Origin: Ottowia thiooxydans DSM 14619
GTDB lineage: Bacteria > Pseudomonadota > Gammaproteobacteria > Burkholderiales > Burkholderiaceae_C
Direction of reading: 5' to 3'
Assembly (NCBI RefSeq): GCF_000422885.1
Contig: NZ_KE383944.1
Span: 63,169 to 127,168, forward strand
DNA: 64,000 nucleotides
Below, one piece after another: positions 15,479 to 24,763 of the stretch (position 1 is the first letter of the stretch; each line of letters starts with the position of its first letter). Both the position numbers and the translations under genes were made by a program. The notes under the pieces are model-generated. The model was not told where the DNA came from. It did not search any database and worked only from the letters and a program-made list of their open reading frames with translations.

Positions 15479-16417
15479 ATGAAAAAAACTCTGCTCGCCT
15501 TGGCAGTCTTGGCCGTGTCTGGCGCCGCGATGGCCCAATCTTCCGTAACCCTTTATGGCGTGGCCGATGCTGGCCTTGGCAGAATCAAAACCGGTTCGAC
15601 CGGCACTTCTCCTGCAAACGATGCTTCCAACCAGACAGAGTTCATCAGCGGCAGCCGGATGAACAACGGCGACAGCCGCATCGGCGTGCGTGGCGTTGAA
15701 GATGTCGGCGGTGGCTTGAAAGTCGGTTTCAATTTTGAATCCGGTCTCGACCTCGACAACGGTAACGCGACCACTACCGCCTTCTGGGCTCGCCAAGCCA
15801 ACGTGTGGTTGGGTGGCAACTGGGGTACTTTCAAGATGGGTCGCGCTTTCTCGCCCAGCTACGGCGGCGTGGCTGTCTGGGAGCTGACCGGCGCTTCCAA
15901 CTATTCCGTGGTCGCCAACACGTTCAACTACGGTGGTTCTGGTTCGCGCAACAATAGCCAGTTCAGCTATAAGACACCCGGTGGTCTGGGTGGTTTCAGC
16001 GCCGAATTGGGCTACATCACGAAGGCTGACAATGCCGCCAAGGCCAAGTGGGACTTCAACGTCATCTATGCCAACGGTCCGATCAGCGCGGCATTCACGG
16101 CCAACAAGCAGCAGCAAGACAAAACCGGCTATACCTTGGGCGGTAAGTACGACTTCGGCTCTTTTGCAGTGGCTGCTTCCTACAACGATGCACGTAAGGT
16201 GCGCCGTGGCTTCACGATCGGTGGAACGGCCAAGTTCGGTGCTTTCAGTGTGACGGCAGATGTCGCACGCGACACCAAGAGCCAGTCTGGTAAAAAATTC
16301 ACCAACGTTCTGTTGGAGGGAAAATACGCTTTGTCTAAGCGCACCTTCGTGTATTTGGCCGGTTTGCGTCTGGATGGATCCACCAACTACGGTGTTGGCG
16401 TTCGCCACAACTTCTGA
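15479..16417 (+). CDS. Outer-membrane porin, Gram-negative OmpC-like family
   Basis: General diffusion porin of the 16-strand trimeric type common in Burkholderiales. From ATG 15479 the 312-residue product has a signal peptide [19 protein letters not shown] cut before QSSVTLYG, the L3-region motif and repeated beta strands, and ends in phenylalanine (GVGVRHNF), the outer-membrane assembly signal. GGAG about 8 bases upstream is the ribosome site; the open frame upstream is not similar to porins. It forms a tandem pair with the next gene. Confidence 0.94.
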   Translation: MKKTLLALAVLAVSGAAMAQSSVTLYGVADAGLGRIKTGSTGTSPANDASNQTEFISGSRMNNGDSRIGVRGVEDVGGGLKVGFNFESGLDLDNGNATTTAFWARQANVWLGGNWGTFKMGRAFSPSYGGVAVWELTGASNYSVVANTFNYGGSGSRNNSQFSYKTPGGLGGFSAELGYITKADNAAKAKWDFNVIYANGPISAAFTANKQQQDKTGYTLGGKYDFGSFAVAASYNDARKVRRGFTIGGTAKFGAFSVTADVARDTKSQSGKKFTNVLLEGKYALSKRTFVYLAGLRLDGSTNYGVGVRHNF

Positions 16418-16749
16418 TTGGCGTGTCCGATAAGCTGGCGTAGCTGAAGTCAGCTTGCCAGTTGAGCCAGTTGATAGAGGCGGAACGACGAGAGTTGATT
16501 CCGCCGCAAGATCTCCTCTTGGTTGTTACATTCGTTGTAGATTGCCCACGGGTTACCCGCTCGTGTTGTCCTGGTGCAACGAAACGGCCCGGACAAGCGC
16601 GATTCATTACCGAAGCCTTTGCAAGTTGTTGGCAGGTCTGGTGCAATAGCAACAACTTCCCAACAGGGGAGGTTGGCCCGGGGAACCGGCGGGAATCGCA
16701 GACGGACCCTTCGCACCGGCGCCCTATGTTTAACCTTGGAGAACTTGCA
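16418..16749 (+). promoter_or_regulatory. Spacer and leader between the two porin genes
   Basis: No gene is supported in these 332 bases. No terminator with a T-run was found after the first porin. The downstream half holds the leader element TGGTGCAATAGC...CTTCCC...GGAGGTTGGCCCGG (16639-16681) shared with the first porin, and TTGGAGAAC just before the second start. The second porin therefore probably has its own promoter and leader. Confidence 0.5.
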
Positions 16750-17685
16750 ATGAAAAAATCTCTGATTGCCTTGGCAGTGCTGGCTGCCTCCGGTGCCGCG
16801 ATGGCTCAATCTTCCGTGACTTTGTATGGTGTGGCTGATGCTGCCATCACCAAACAATCAGGCTCTGGCACCCAAATGAGCAGCGGCACTAGCGGCTTGC
16901 CTGGTCAAGTGAGCATGACCAACGGCACTTCCCGTCTGGGCGTGCGTGGCGTTGAAGATCTGGGCGGCGGCTTGAAAGCTGGCTTTAACTTTGAAACCGG
17001 TCTGTCGCTGGAAGACGGCGCTAACAGTGCTGCTGGTGGTGGCTTCTGGGGCCGTTCCGCTCACCTGTGGTTGGGTGGCAACTGGGGTACCTTCAAAATG
17101 GGTCGCTCTTTGAACCCATCGTTCTACGGCGTGTCACAAGGCTGGGAACTGACTGGCGCTGCGAACTACAACGTTCTGAGCAACACTTTCCGTTGGGCTG
17201 GTGCTGGTCCTCGTAACAGCAGCCAATTCAGCTACAAATCACCTTCTTTCGGTGGTTTCACTGGCGAACTGGCCTACATTGCCAAGCCTGACAACGGCGG
17301 CGCCGCTAAATGGGATGCCAACGTAATTTACGCAAACGGCCCTATCTCTGCCGCTATTGCTGCTAACAAAGTTACGAACGGCAAAACCAACTACGCTTTC
17401 GGCGGTAAATACAACTTCGGTTCGTTTATCCTGGCTGCTTCGTACAACGCTCGTAAAGACGGCGTGCGTCGTGAAGGCTTCGAAATCGGCGGTACAGCTC
17501 TGTTCGGCGCGTTCAGCGTGACAGCTGACATCACACGTGATCGTCGCAACGACGCTGGCAAAAAGCACACCAACGTGTTGCTGGAAGGCAAATACGCTCT
17601 GTCCAAACGCACTTTCGTGTACTTGGCTGGTCTGCGTCTTGACGGCACCAACAACTACGGTTTGGGCGTTCGCCACAACTTCTGA
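16750..17685 (+). CDS. Outer-membrane porin, paralogue of the preceding gene
   Basis: Second general porin, 311 residues from ATG 16750, with signal peptide MKKSLIALAVLAASGAAMA, mature start QSSVTLYG and terminal phenylalanine. Strand sequences such as [22 protein letters not shown] are shared with the upstream porin while surface loops differ, as expected for a tandem duplication followed by loop divergence. Codon choice is shifted towards T-ending alanine, glycine and arginine codons compared with the first copy, which may reflect high expression. An intrinsic terminator follows. Confidence 0.94.
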   Translation: MKKSLIALAVLAASGAAMAQSSVTLYGVADAAITKQSGSGTQMSSGTSGLPGQVSMTNGTSRLGVRGVEDLGGGLKAGFNFETGLSLEDGANSAAGGGFWGRSAHLWLGGNWGTFKMGRSLNPSFYGVSQGWELTGAANYNVLSNTFRWAGAGPRNSSQFSYKSPSFGGFTGELAYIAKPDNGGAAKWDANVIYANGPISAAIAANKVTNGKTNYAFGGKYNFGSFILAASYNARKDGVRREGFEIGGTALFGAFSVTADITRDRRNDAGKKHTNVLLEGKYALSKRTFVYLAGLRLDGTNNYGLGVRHNF

Positions 17686-17747
17686 TTTTGATGCTGTAGC
17701 ACCGGCCGCCCCACAAGGCGGTCTGCGTGAAACAGCTCAGGATCTTT

Positions 17748-17775
17748 TAAAAACCGCCTTCGGGCGGTTTTTTTG
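17748..17775 (+). terminator. Rho-independent terminator after the porin pair
   Basis: AAAACCGCC-TTCG-GGCGGTTTTTTT forms a stable stem with a UUCG tetraloop and a run of T, about 60 bases after the second porin stop. This is a textbook intrinsic terminator. Confidence 0.9.
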
Positions 17776-18161
17776 TGGGCGTGAGTTTTATGGCTGCCAT
17801 TTGAAAGGGCGCCGTTGGGGAAAGATCTCATTTCCTGAGGCCAATGTGCGTGAAGGCCTCCGCAATCACTCCGAACCGGCTATGCGTTTGGCCCCGGAAG
17901 TCATGCAACTGCTACGAAATCACAGCACAGCCTTCCAGGACGCGAGCGGGAAATTCGCTCGCAAAAGGAAACTTCCCAAAATCCGTCTGGCGCAAGGGAA
18001 AGCCTCGCGGCATTCAATCGGTGTCGCGATTGGTAGAGTGCATGCACTCGCTTGCGATGTTCAGCGCTCTCTCACATGGGGAGCGTGAGCGGGCGAGCTG
18101 ATGAACAGGCGCCGAATGACTCATCAGCAGCCGGAAGAACGCGAGTACAAACTGCGCGGTT
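17776..18161. other. Intergenic region without recognised gene
   Basis: These bases lie between the porin terminator and the end of the minus-strand DUF3108 operon. Short open frames exist on the plus strand but none has a recognisable product or convincing ribosome site. No tRNA fold or repeat family was recognised. Confidence 0.5.
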
Positions 18162-19331
18162 CTATTTTTGCTCAACAGTCTCCACAACCAGATCAACATA
18201 AGTATCCGGGCCCGAGGTTAGCCGAATGCGCACGGGCAGATATTGCAAGCTAGGGGCAAACCAGATTTCAGCCATGATAGGTCCGCGGGGCTTCGCTAGA
18301 GGCCTGGGCTTAAGGTGCACGGCTTGCACAGGGCCGAGTCGGGGGAGATGCACGGTGTCTTCACCAATCACGTCGTACGTCCATTCATCCACTCCCCCAG
18401 GGCGTGCGAGCCAGAAGTTGAGCTGGCTGCCTGGTTGTAGTTTCAACTGGCCCGTGGCAAAGCGATGCCCTAGCTCCAGGAACTGGCTGGCCGCATCCTG
18501 TACATCTTGCGGGCGTGGGACGCGGTCACCGTTATCCAGGCGCACATCTTCACCTATGCGAACGCCTCTTCGCTTAGAGCGTACTTGCTCCTCATACACC
18601 TCCGGGCGCAAGCCGCTTTCGGTGATCTCGCCTTGGCTGGTGAAGCGCGAGGACAGCAAAAACCCCACATCCAGTTGTATGACAGCCTGATACCGCGTGC
18701 CATCCCGTTGCCAAAGAACCTGCGCGTTCCCATGGAGCTCGCCACGGAAATTCCCACCCAGGTCATAACGCAACCGGGTGTTTGCAGGCCAGCCCGCCAG
18801 GAAAGCAGGAGGCGTGTCGCTGGCACTGGCACTCGCGGCGGCCATAGGAGCAGGCAGGGGTGTAGAAGCGTCGCTTACCTGGGCTCCTGGTTCGGCTTCT
18901 GATGCGGGCTTGTCCGGTGCCTGCGCGACGGTGCTTGCGGGTTCCGCCGCACTGGCTTGCGCGAGGGGCGGCTCGGTGATTGTTTCTTCTGGTGGTTCTT
19001 GCGCGATCGGGACGCTGGCTGGTCCCTGCGGGGGCTTCGGAGTACGCGCCTGAGCAGGCTTGGCCGTTGCAATGCGCACGGAAGGCTTTTGAGGCGGCGG
19101 GGCGCGGGGCGCTGCTACGGGTTGCGGCTCGGGCGCCTGCGGGGCAATGGACCGTGTGTAGAACGGTTCGGCCACCTCCTTGAGCACGCTGGGAGCTTGC
19201 ATCAGGCTTGCGAGCCATGCCAGCGCCAGGACATGCAGCACAAACGTAATCAGCGTGGCAACGGTTAAGCCACGCGCAGCCGTACGGCGTGGGCCTTGTT
19301 TGAACTCGGTGGTGCTTAGCGTCCGGGCCAC
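18162..19331 (-). CDS. DUF3108 domain protein with N-terminal membrane anchor
   Basis: The 389-residue product has a basic N-terminus, a membrane segment (about residues 22-44, LTVATLITFVLHVLALAWLASL), a long Pro/Ala-rich periplasmic linker (about 60-180, TonB-like in composition), and a C-terminal DUF3108 domain with RYDLGGNFRGELHG and LNFWLARPGGVDEWTYDVIGED. DUF3108 proteins are envelope proteins of unknown function. It starts at GTG 19331, inside the end of the M61 peptidase gene (16-base overlap), the last member of the ubiH-dsbC-M61-DUF3108 set. The proline-rich linker probably spans periplasm or peptidoglycan. Confidence 0.82.
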   Translation of the reverse strand: MARTLSTTEFKQGPRRTAARGLTVATLITFVLHVLALAWLASLMQAPSVLKEVAEPFYTRSIAPQAPEPQPVAAPRAPPPQKPSVRIATAKPAQARTPKPPQGPASVPIAQEPPEETITEPPLAQASAAEPASTVAQAPDKPASEAEPGAQVSDASTPLPAPMAAASASASDTPPAFLAGWPANTRLRYDLGGNFRGELHGNAQVLWQRDGTRYQAVIQLDVGFLLSSRFTSQGEITESGLRPEVYEEQVRSKRRGVRIGEDVRLDNGDRVPRPQDVQDAASQFLELGHRFATGQLKLQPGSQLNFWLARPGGVDEWTYDVIGEDTVHLPRLGPVQAVHLKPRPLAKPRGPIMAEIWFAPSLQYLPVRIRLTSGPDTYVDLVVETVEQK

Positions 19332-21124
19332 GGGCGTGCGCTTGCCGGCAGCGGATCTCCCGCTACCCCGTCGGGTGGCAGTAGGCGCCAGGTGGTGACG
19401 CCGGTTGGAAGGGCAAGCGACAGGCGAAGCAGCCTTTTATCGCGAGCCACCAGTGCCGTGACCTGTCGCGCCGCACCCGCATAAAGAGGCAAATCCTCCA
19501 GCTTGTTCATGCGCCAGCTTGTCGCGGGTACACCTCGTGTGGCTGAAAGCTCCACGCCAATCCATTCGTCTCCAGCGGCCAAGCCAGCGCTCGCCGCAGC
19601 GCCACCGGCAAGCACTACTTTCACGACGATATTCCCGTCTGTCTCGCTCACTCGCAATCCCAGCACCTGAGCCAGTTGCGAAGGCTCATCCAGCAACCTG
19701 ACACCTTGGGCCTGCAGCAACTGTTTCAGGGGCAGCTCGCTGGTGCCGTGTACCCAGTGACCCACTTCGCGCTCAAAACTGCGCCCCCCTAGTTCGGACA
19801 GTACGGCAACGAAGTCGCTTTCAGCCATGGGGCCACCCTGGCAGCGCTGCCACAAAGCGCGCATCACGTCGTCGAGGGTGGTTCTGCCCTCGCTGCGCAA
19901 AGTGAGGTCGAAGCACAGGGCTACCAGTGCACCTTTGGTGTAGTAGCTGATGGTGCTGTTGGGCGTGTTTTCATCCGGGCGATAATATTTAGTCCAGGCG
20001 TCAAAGCTGGCTTCGGCCACAGATTGCACGTGGCGACCAGGCGCTTGCTGAACTTGATTGATCGTCTTCGTCAGCAATTTGAAATAGCCGGCATCGTCTA
20101 TGAGGCCGGCTCGGCGCAAGATCAGATCGTCGTAGTAGCTTGTGAACCCCTCGAAGAACCAAAGAAGCTGGGTGTAGTTTTCCTGGGTGTAGTCGTAGCG
20201 CGCGAACTCGGAAGGCCGCAGGCGCTTGACATTCCACGTATGGAAATATTCATGGCTGATGAGCCCCAGCAGTGTGGTGTAGCCCTCGCTTGCACGTGCT
20301 TGTTCCTGGCGGGGTAGATCGCGCCGTGTGCAAATCAGCGCGGTGCTGAAGCGGTGTTCAAGCCCACCATAACCATCGTCCACGGCGCTCAACATGAACA
20401 AATAGTGTTGATGTGGTGGCGTCTTGGCGCCGTGCCAGAAGCGTATGGCCGCCTCGCAGATTTTTTGCGTGTCCTGGAGCAGGCGCGCGCCATCGAACGA
20501 TGCAGGCGCACCGGCGACTACAAACCGGTGCTCAACCCCGCCCGCGATGAAGCTGCCGCTCCAGAAAACGCCCATCTCCACCGGGCTGTCGGCCAGTTCG
20601 TCATAGTTGGCCGCGGTATACGAGCCGAAACCATCAGAGGTGGTGCGACTTGGCGTGAGCGCAGTAGCGAGCTTCCAGTCGGGCGCGCCGCTTGGTTTGG
20701 CTATTTTGAGGGTATGAGGCGCCTCTTCATGCCCATGCACGCGCAGGCACAAGCTGGTGGGGTTGAAAAAGCCTCGTTGGCTATCCAGCCAAGCGGTGCG
20801 CACCGAGTTATCAAAAGCATAGACCTTATAGCGCAGCACCAGTGGCCGCTCTGGATCGCAGGCGATGTCCCAGGTGCATTTGTCGATCTGCTGAACGCGA
20901 CAGGCGCTGCGCCCCTGTCGAGCCTGCAGACCGTGCAGATGGCGGGCAAACTCGCGCACCAGATAGCTGCCGGGAATCCAGACCGGTAGCGACACACGTT
21001 GCCGCTTGGCTGGCTGTGCTACGGTGAGTTCCACCACGAACTCATGGTCCGCCGGATTGGCAGGCTCGATGAGATAGTGCGCCGCGGCGGCGATTTTGCG
21101 CTGAGATGGTTTGCGTGAAGACAT
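19316..21124 (-). CDS. M61-family glycyl aminopeptidase with PDZ domain
   Basis: Zinc metallopeptidase related to the Sphingomonas glycyl aminopeptidase. The 602-residue product has the N-terminal beta domain, the zinc motif HEYFH at about residues 291-295 followed by NVKRLRP, the downstream glutamate in WFFEGFTSYYDD, and a C-terminal PDZ-like domain (about 505-585, LRVSETDGNIVVKVVLAGGAA...). No signal peptide is evident, so it may be cytoplasmic. It lies 43 bases after dsbC and overlaps the DUF3108 gene. Confidence 0.9.
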   Translation of the reverse strand: MSSRKPSQRKIAAAAHYLIEPANPADHEFVVELTVAQPAKRQRVSLPVWIPGSYLVREFARHLHGLQARQGRSACRVQQIDKCTWDIACDPERPLVLRYKVYAFDNSVRTAWLDSQRGFFNPTSLCLRVHGHEEAPHTLKIAKPSGAPDWKLATALTPSRTTSDGFGSYTAANYDELADSPVEMGVFWSGSFIAGGVEHRFVVAGAPASFDGARLLQDTQKICEAAIRFWHGAKTPPHQHYLFMLSAVDDGYGGLEHRFSTALICTRRDLPRQEQARASEGYTTLLGLISHEYFHTWNVKRLRPSEFARYDYTQENYTQLLWFFEGFTSYYDDLILRRAGLIDDAGYFKLLTKTINQVQQAPGRHVQSVAEASFDAWTKYYRPDENTPNSTISYYTKGALVALCFDLTLRSEGRTTLDDVMRALWQRCQGGPMAESDFVAVLSELGGRSFEREVGHWVHGTSELPLKQLLQAQGVRLLDEPSQLAQVLGLRVSETDGNIVVKVVLAGGAAASAGLAAGDEWIGVELSATRGVPATSWRMNKLEDLPLYAGAARQVTALVARDKRLLRLSLALPTGVTTWRLLPPDGVAGDPLPASARPWPGR

Positions 21125-21167
21125 ATGGCAGGCACTTAACAGCTCAATGGCGCGCGGGCGCGGCGCA

Positions 21168-21878
21168 TCAGCGCGTGAGGAGTTTTTCTACCTGTTGAGC
21201 ATTGATGGCGCCAGGCACGCGAGTGCCGTCTGCGAACACCAGGGTGGGTGTGCCGGTAATGCGGTACTTTTTGGCGAACTCCACGTTCGCTGTGAGGGCG
21301 TCGGTGTTGCAGCTGGCGGCCTTGGGCTGCGTATTGCTCAGCATCCAGTCAGACCAGGCTTTGGCCTTATCCTTGGCGCACCAGATGTTTCGCGATTTTT
21401 CTTCTGAGTCAGCACCAAGAATGGGTGTCAGAAATAGATGGACCGTCACGTTGTTGACGTTCTGCATGTCCTTCTCGAACCGCTTGCAATAGCCGCAGTT
21501 GGGGTCTTCGAATACCGCCACTTTGCGCTTGCCATTGCCACGAACGATGGTGAAGGCGTTTTTCAGCGGCAAATCCTTGAAGTCGATCGCGGTCAGTTTT
21601 TCAACGCGTTCGTCGGTCAGGTTCTTGCGGTTGCGGGTATCCAGCAGGCTTCCCTGGATCAGGTAGTTCCCCTCGGCATCGGTGTAGAGGATATCGGTGC
21701 CCACGCGCACCTCAAACAACCCAGGCATGGCCGTCTTGGTGATCTCATCGATTTGCGCCAGCGCAGGGATGCGTTCGGCCAAGTTCTTGCGGATGGCCGC
21801 TTCCTGCGTCTGGGCCATCACGGGGAGTGCGAAGGCCATTGCAAGCAGAAGGGCGATTTTTTGTTTTGAGGTCATCAT
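21168..21878 (-). CDS. dsbC: DsbC, periplasmic thiol:disulfide interchange protein
   Basis: Periplasmic disulfide isomerase that corrects wrongly paired disulfides. The 236-residue product has a signal peptide (MMTSKQKIALLLAMAFALPVMA), an N-terminal dimerisation domain, the redox motif CGYC at about residues 128-131, a second cysteine pair (NIWCAKDK and AASCNTD) and the cis-proline loop GTPTLVF. It starts 11 bases after the monooxygenase gene, in the same transcription unit. Confidence 0.95.
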   Translation of the reverse strand: MMTSKQKIALLLAMAFALPVMAQTQEAAIRKNLAERIPALAQIDEITKTAMPGLFEVRVGTDILYTDAEGNYLIQGSLLDTRNRKNLTDERVEKLTAIDFKDLPLKNAFTIVRGNGKRKVAVFEDPNCGYCKRFEKDMQNVNNVTVHLFLTPILGADSEEKSRNIWCAKDKAKAWSDWMLSNTQPKAASCNTDALTANVEFAKKYRITGTPTLVFADGTRVPGAINAQQVEKLLTR

Positions 21879-21889
21879 GAAGATACCGA

Positions 21890-23065
21890 CTAATCGGATG
21901 TAAAGGGTGTACGAGGCATTTGGGCGTCCGCAGTTCCCATGGCCAGACGGGCAATTCCCGACTTTAACGGCCCGCTATGGTCGAATATGGTCATGCCCCA
22001 GTTGCGCAGCGAGGCCAGCATGCCCTCGGGGCGGCTAAAGAGTTGTTGCATGGCATCGGTCGTCAGGCTCATGCGCAGCCAATCTGCCTGGCGTGCCCGT
22101 TCATAACGGCGCAGGAGCCGCATATCTCCCGGGCTGCGCCACGATGGCCGTGAGGCCAGTACCCCAGCCAGCTCGCTGACATCGCCCAAACCCACGTTCA
22201 GCCCTTGCCCGGCCAGTGGGTGCATGGCGTGCGCCGCGTCTCCAGCCAGCGCAAAGCTCTCGCCGGGCCGGCCAGGCATGGTGCCTACCCATCTTTTGGC
22301 GTGCGCCAGCATTAAAGGCCAGGATGCCCGTTCAGCGGCCATAGCGACTGCGCCCAATGCGCCGCCACTGGTCTCAGCCAATTGCGCGGCAAACGCGCCT
22401 GGCTCGCAATTCATCAATTCACTCACCCGCTCTGTGCGCACCGACCAAACCACAGCGACCTGTTTGCCCTGCGGACCGTCCAGAGGTAGAAAAGCCAGAA
22501 TTTCGCCCCCTGGGGTGAACCACTGCCTAGCCACCTGTCCGTGGGCATGCTCGCAGTCAATTCTGGTGGCGATGGCATGCTGTGGGTAGAGCGTGGTGCT
22601 GAACTCCACCCCAAGCGCAGCCCTGGTTTGGCTCGCTCTGCCCTCGCATACCACTGTGAGCGGCGCATGTACGGGTGAAGGAACTTCCTCAATAGCCCCC
22701 TGGTAGCGCACGGCATCGGCCAGTTTCGCTTCCAGGGCGGGAACATCAACGATCCAGTTCAGCGCTGCAACGTTCTGGGTGTCTGCGGAAAACTGCAGGT
22801 GTCCCTGCTGGTCCCCGTGCACCTGCATCTCCAGCACCGGCGTGGCAAAGCGTTCATCGGGCCAGCAGCGCAGGGATTCGAGCAAGGCTTTGGCTTTGGG
22901 GCTAAGCGCATAGGCGCGCACGTCCCCATGGCCGCTGGCCGGATCGCGCGGAGGGGAAACCAATGAAACGCGCAGCCTTTCGCGCGCCAGAAGCAATGCC
23001 AGCACGCGGCCTACGATGCCGGCGCCGCGGATGCAGATGTCAGGAGTGAGCGCCATGAGGGCCAT
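21890..23065 (-). CDS. UbiH/UbiF/VisC/COQ6-type FAD monooxygenase
   Basis: Flavin monooxygenase of the family that hydroxylates ubiquinone precursors. The 391-residue product has the dinucleotide-binding start ICIRGAGIVGRVLALLLAR, a central domain, and the FAD ribityl motif FALAGDAAHAMHPLAGQGLNVGLGD that defines the family. ATG 23065 or the in-frame ATG at 23056 could be the start. Which ring position it hydroxylates cannot be told from sequence; coq7 nearby covers the C6 step, so UbiH- or UbiI/UbiM-like roles are possible. Confidence 0.85.
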   Translation of the reverse strand: MALMALTPDICIRGAGIVGRVLALLLARERLRVSLVSPPRDPASGHGDVRAYALSPKAKALLESLRCWPDERFATPVLEMQVHGDQQGHLQFSADTQNVAALNWIVDVPALEAKLADAVRYQGAIEEVPSPVHAPLTVVCEGRASQTRAALGVEFSTTLYPQHAIATRIDCEHAHGQVARQWFTPGGEILAFLPLDGPQGKQVAVVWSVRTERVSELMNCEPGAFAAQLAETSGGALGAVAMAAERASWPLMLAHAKRWVGTMPGRPGESFALAGDAAHAMHPLAGQGLNVGLGDVSELAGVLASRPSWRSPGDMRLLRRYERARQADWLRMSLTTDAMQQLFSRPEGMLASLRNWGMTIFDHSGPLKSGIARLAMGTADAQMPRTPFTSD

Positions 23066-23150
23066 TGTAGGCGGCGCTCAGGGAGCGTGTTCATGTGCGC
23101 CCACAATCCATTCCGCCAGTATGAACCCGCTATCCACACCGCTGGCGTTT

Positions 23151-23924
23151 TCAGTCCTTGTAAGTGGGATCAATTCGCTCGAGATGCCGGAGCAGGGCAG
23201 GCCATTCCAGCATGCCGTAGCGCCGGGTGACCTGAGGTTTCCATTGTGACTGGGCCAGCGCAATGACTTCAGGTGCGAGCAAATTCAGATCTGTATTGCA
23301 GGACATCGCGTCGATTTGAGCCCGGCAAGACAACTCCAACCTATACATGGCATTGAAAGCTTCTGGTACGGTCTCGCCCAGGGTTAAAAGCCCATGGTTT
23401 CGCAAAATGAGGACCTCTGCGTCACCAAGGTTTTCGATCAGCGACGTGCGCTCGTTCTCGTCGAAGCCACTCCCTCCAAAGCGGTGATAGCCGATCTTGT
23501 CAAAGCGCGTCGCGGTCTGAGTGAGTTGCAACAGGCCGCACTTCAGTGCGGAAACCGCCATGCCGGCCCTGGTGTGGGTGTGCATGATGCAGGCCATCTC
23601 AGGGCGGGCCGCGTGTATGGTGCTGTGAATACGAAAGCCAGCGCGGCTGATACCCAGATCCAGTTCTGAATTGGAGATGATGTCTCCATTTCCGTTGATC
23701 TTGACCAGATTGGATGCGGTAATTTCTGTGTACAGCAATCCATAGGGGTTGATCAGAAAATGATCTGGCTCGCCTGGAACCGCCACCGAGATATGGTTGG
23801 CGATCATGTCCGTCATTCCATACTCGGCGGTCAACCGGTATGCCGCCGCCAGGTTGACCCTGGCGTCCCATTCTTCAGGGCTGACTTCAGATCGCTTGGA
23901 CCTGACTACTACGCTTGTTCTCAT
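23151..23924 (-). CDS. Class II aldolase/adducin-family protein
   Basis: Metal-dependent aldolase or decarboxylase fold. The 257-residue product has zinc-ligand motifs MHTHTRAG and RNHGLLT and the GGSGF-type loop region. In this family small substrates such as phosphosugars or hydroxy-keto acids are cleaved; no phosphate-specific motif is obvious. ATG 23924 overlaps the stop of the FAH-family gene as ATGA, and it is the last gene of the operon that begins with the Bug receptor at 26962. Its place next to a hydroxy-acid dehydrogenase and FAH hydrolase suggests catabolism of a hydroxy or keto acid. Confidence 0.85.
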   Translation of the reverse strand: MRTSVVVRSKRSEVSPEEWDARVNLAAAYRLTAEYGMTDMIANHISVAVPGEPDHFLINPYGLLYTEITASNLVKINGNGDIISNSELDLGISRAGFRIHSTIHAARPEMACIMHTHTRAGMAVSALKCGLLQLTQTATRFDKIGYHRFGGSGFDENERTSLIENLGDAEVLILRNHGLLTLGETVPEAFNAMYRLELSCRAQIDAMSCNTDLNLLAPEVIALAQSQWKPQVTRRYGMLEWPALLRHLERIDPTYKD

Positions 23925-24751
23925 CGTGGCTCCTGCTTGTCGGGGGATTCCAATGCCTTGCGGTCGTGGCCTACTCGTATGATCCGGTTCCGTAGCGAAC
24001 CCAGCCCTGAAATCGAAATGTCTACAACATCGCCGTGCTGCAGATCGGGTGAGGTTCCGTCCGTCCCCATCCAGATGACATCACCTGGCCACAAAGTCAG
24101 GTAGCGTGACATGCGGCTGATGAAGTGCGAGACCCCGAAGATCATGGCTTCCGTGTCGAACTCGTGCTGCAAGGCGCCATTGAGTCGTATGCTGGTCTTG
24201 GCGCCGCTTGGGTCGAACTGGGTTTCGATCCACGGCCCCATCGGCTTGAAGGTGTCGGTGTTCTTGCAGCGCCAGAAGGTGCGGTCGGATTTTTGCCAAT
24301 CTCGTTCGCTTACATCATTGCCAATGGTGTAGCCCAGGATCACGCCCGGTACTTCGCTCTCCTCAATACCTTTCGCTTTCTTGCCGATCACCACGACCAG
24401 CTCGGCTTCGTACTGAACACGTGGGCCCGCATCTGCAGGCACGAGTATGTCGCGTCCGTGTGCCAGCAGCGCATTGTTTCCCCGATAGCCGATGTCAGCT
24501 GCAGTCGGCAGCTTGGCCTCTACCCCCGTGCGGCGAGACATGGCCAGTACATGGTCTGCGTAGTTCATGCCCGCGGCGTAGAACGTGGTGGGAATCACCG
24601 GGACCTCCAGCACGACGTCCGCAAATGCCAGGCGCTGCCCGGTTTTCTCGTATCCGTTGAAAGGGTCTCCGCGTACTGGCGAAACGTGATCGTCATCATT
24701 CAGCAAGCCAAACTGAACCGTATCGTTCGTCGAAAATCGTATCCACCGCAT
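23921..24751 (-). CDS. Fumarylacetoacetate hydrolase (FAH)-family protein
   Basis: FAH-fold enzymes are metal-dependent C-C hydrolases, decarboxylases or hydratases acting on oxo-acids. The 276-residue product has the metal-ligand region VQYEAELVVVIGK and IGNDVSERDWQ, with the C-terminal GDVIWMGTDG motif. ATG 24751 is chosen over the TTG at 24757 because AGGAG lies 7 bases upstream. It overlaps the aldolase gene by 4 bases and follows the FMN dehydrogenase by 12 bases. Confidence 0.88.
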   Translation of the reverse strand: MRWIRFSTNDTVQFGLLNDDDHVSPVRGDPFNGYEKTGQRLAFADVVLEVPVIPTTFYAAGMNYADHVLAMSRRTGVEAKLPTAADIGYRGNNALLAHGRDILVPADAGPRVQYEAELVVVIGKKAKGIEESEVPGVILGYTIGNDVSERDWQKSDRTFWRCKNTDTFKPMGPWIETQFDPSGAKTSIRLNGALQHEFDTEAMIFGVSHFISRMSRYLTLWPGDVIWMGTDGTSPDLQHGDVVDISISGLGSLRNRIIRVGHDRKALESPDKQEPR

Positions 24752-24763
24752 ATGCAATCTCTC

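Noticed and set aside
15260..16408. N-terminal extension of the coq7 frame across the first porin gene
   Set aside because: The frame stays open, but the extra ~380 codons are antisense to the porin and unlike Coq7, which starts at ATG 15259.
18005..18115. Possible tRNA-like stretch between the porins and the DUF3108 gene
   Set aside because: No cloverleaf with a consistent T-loop, anticodon stem and acceptor pairing could be built.
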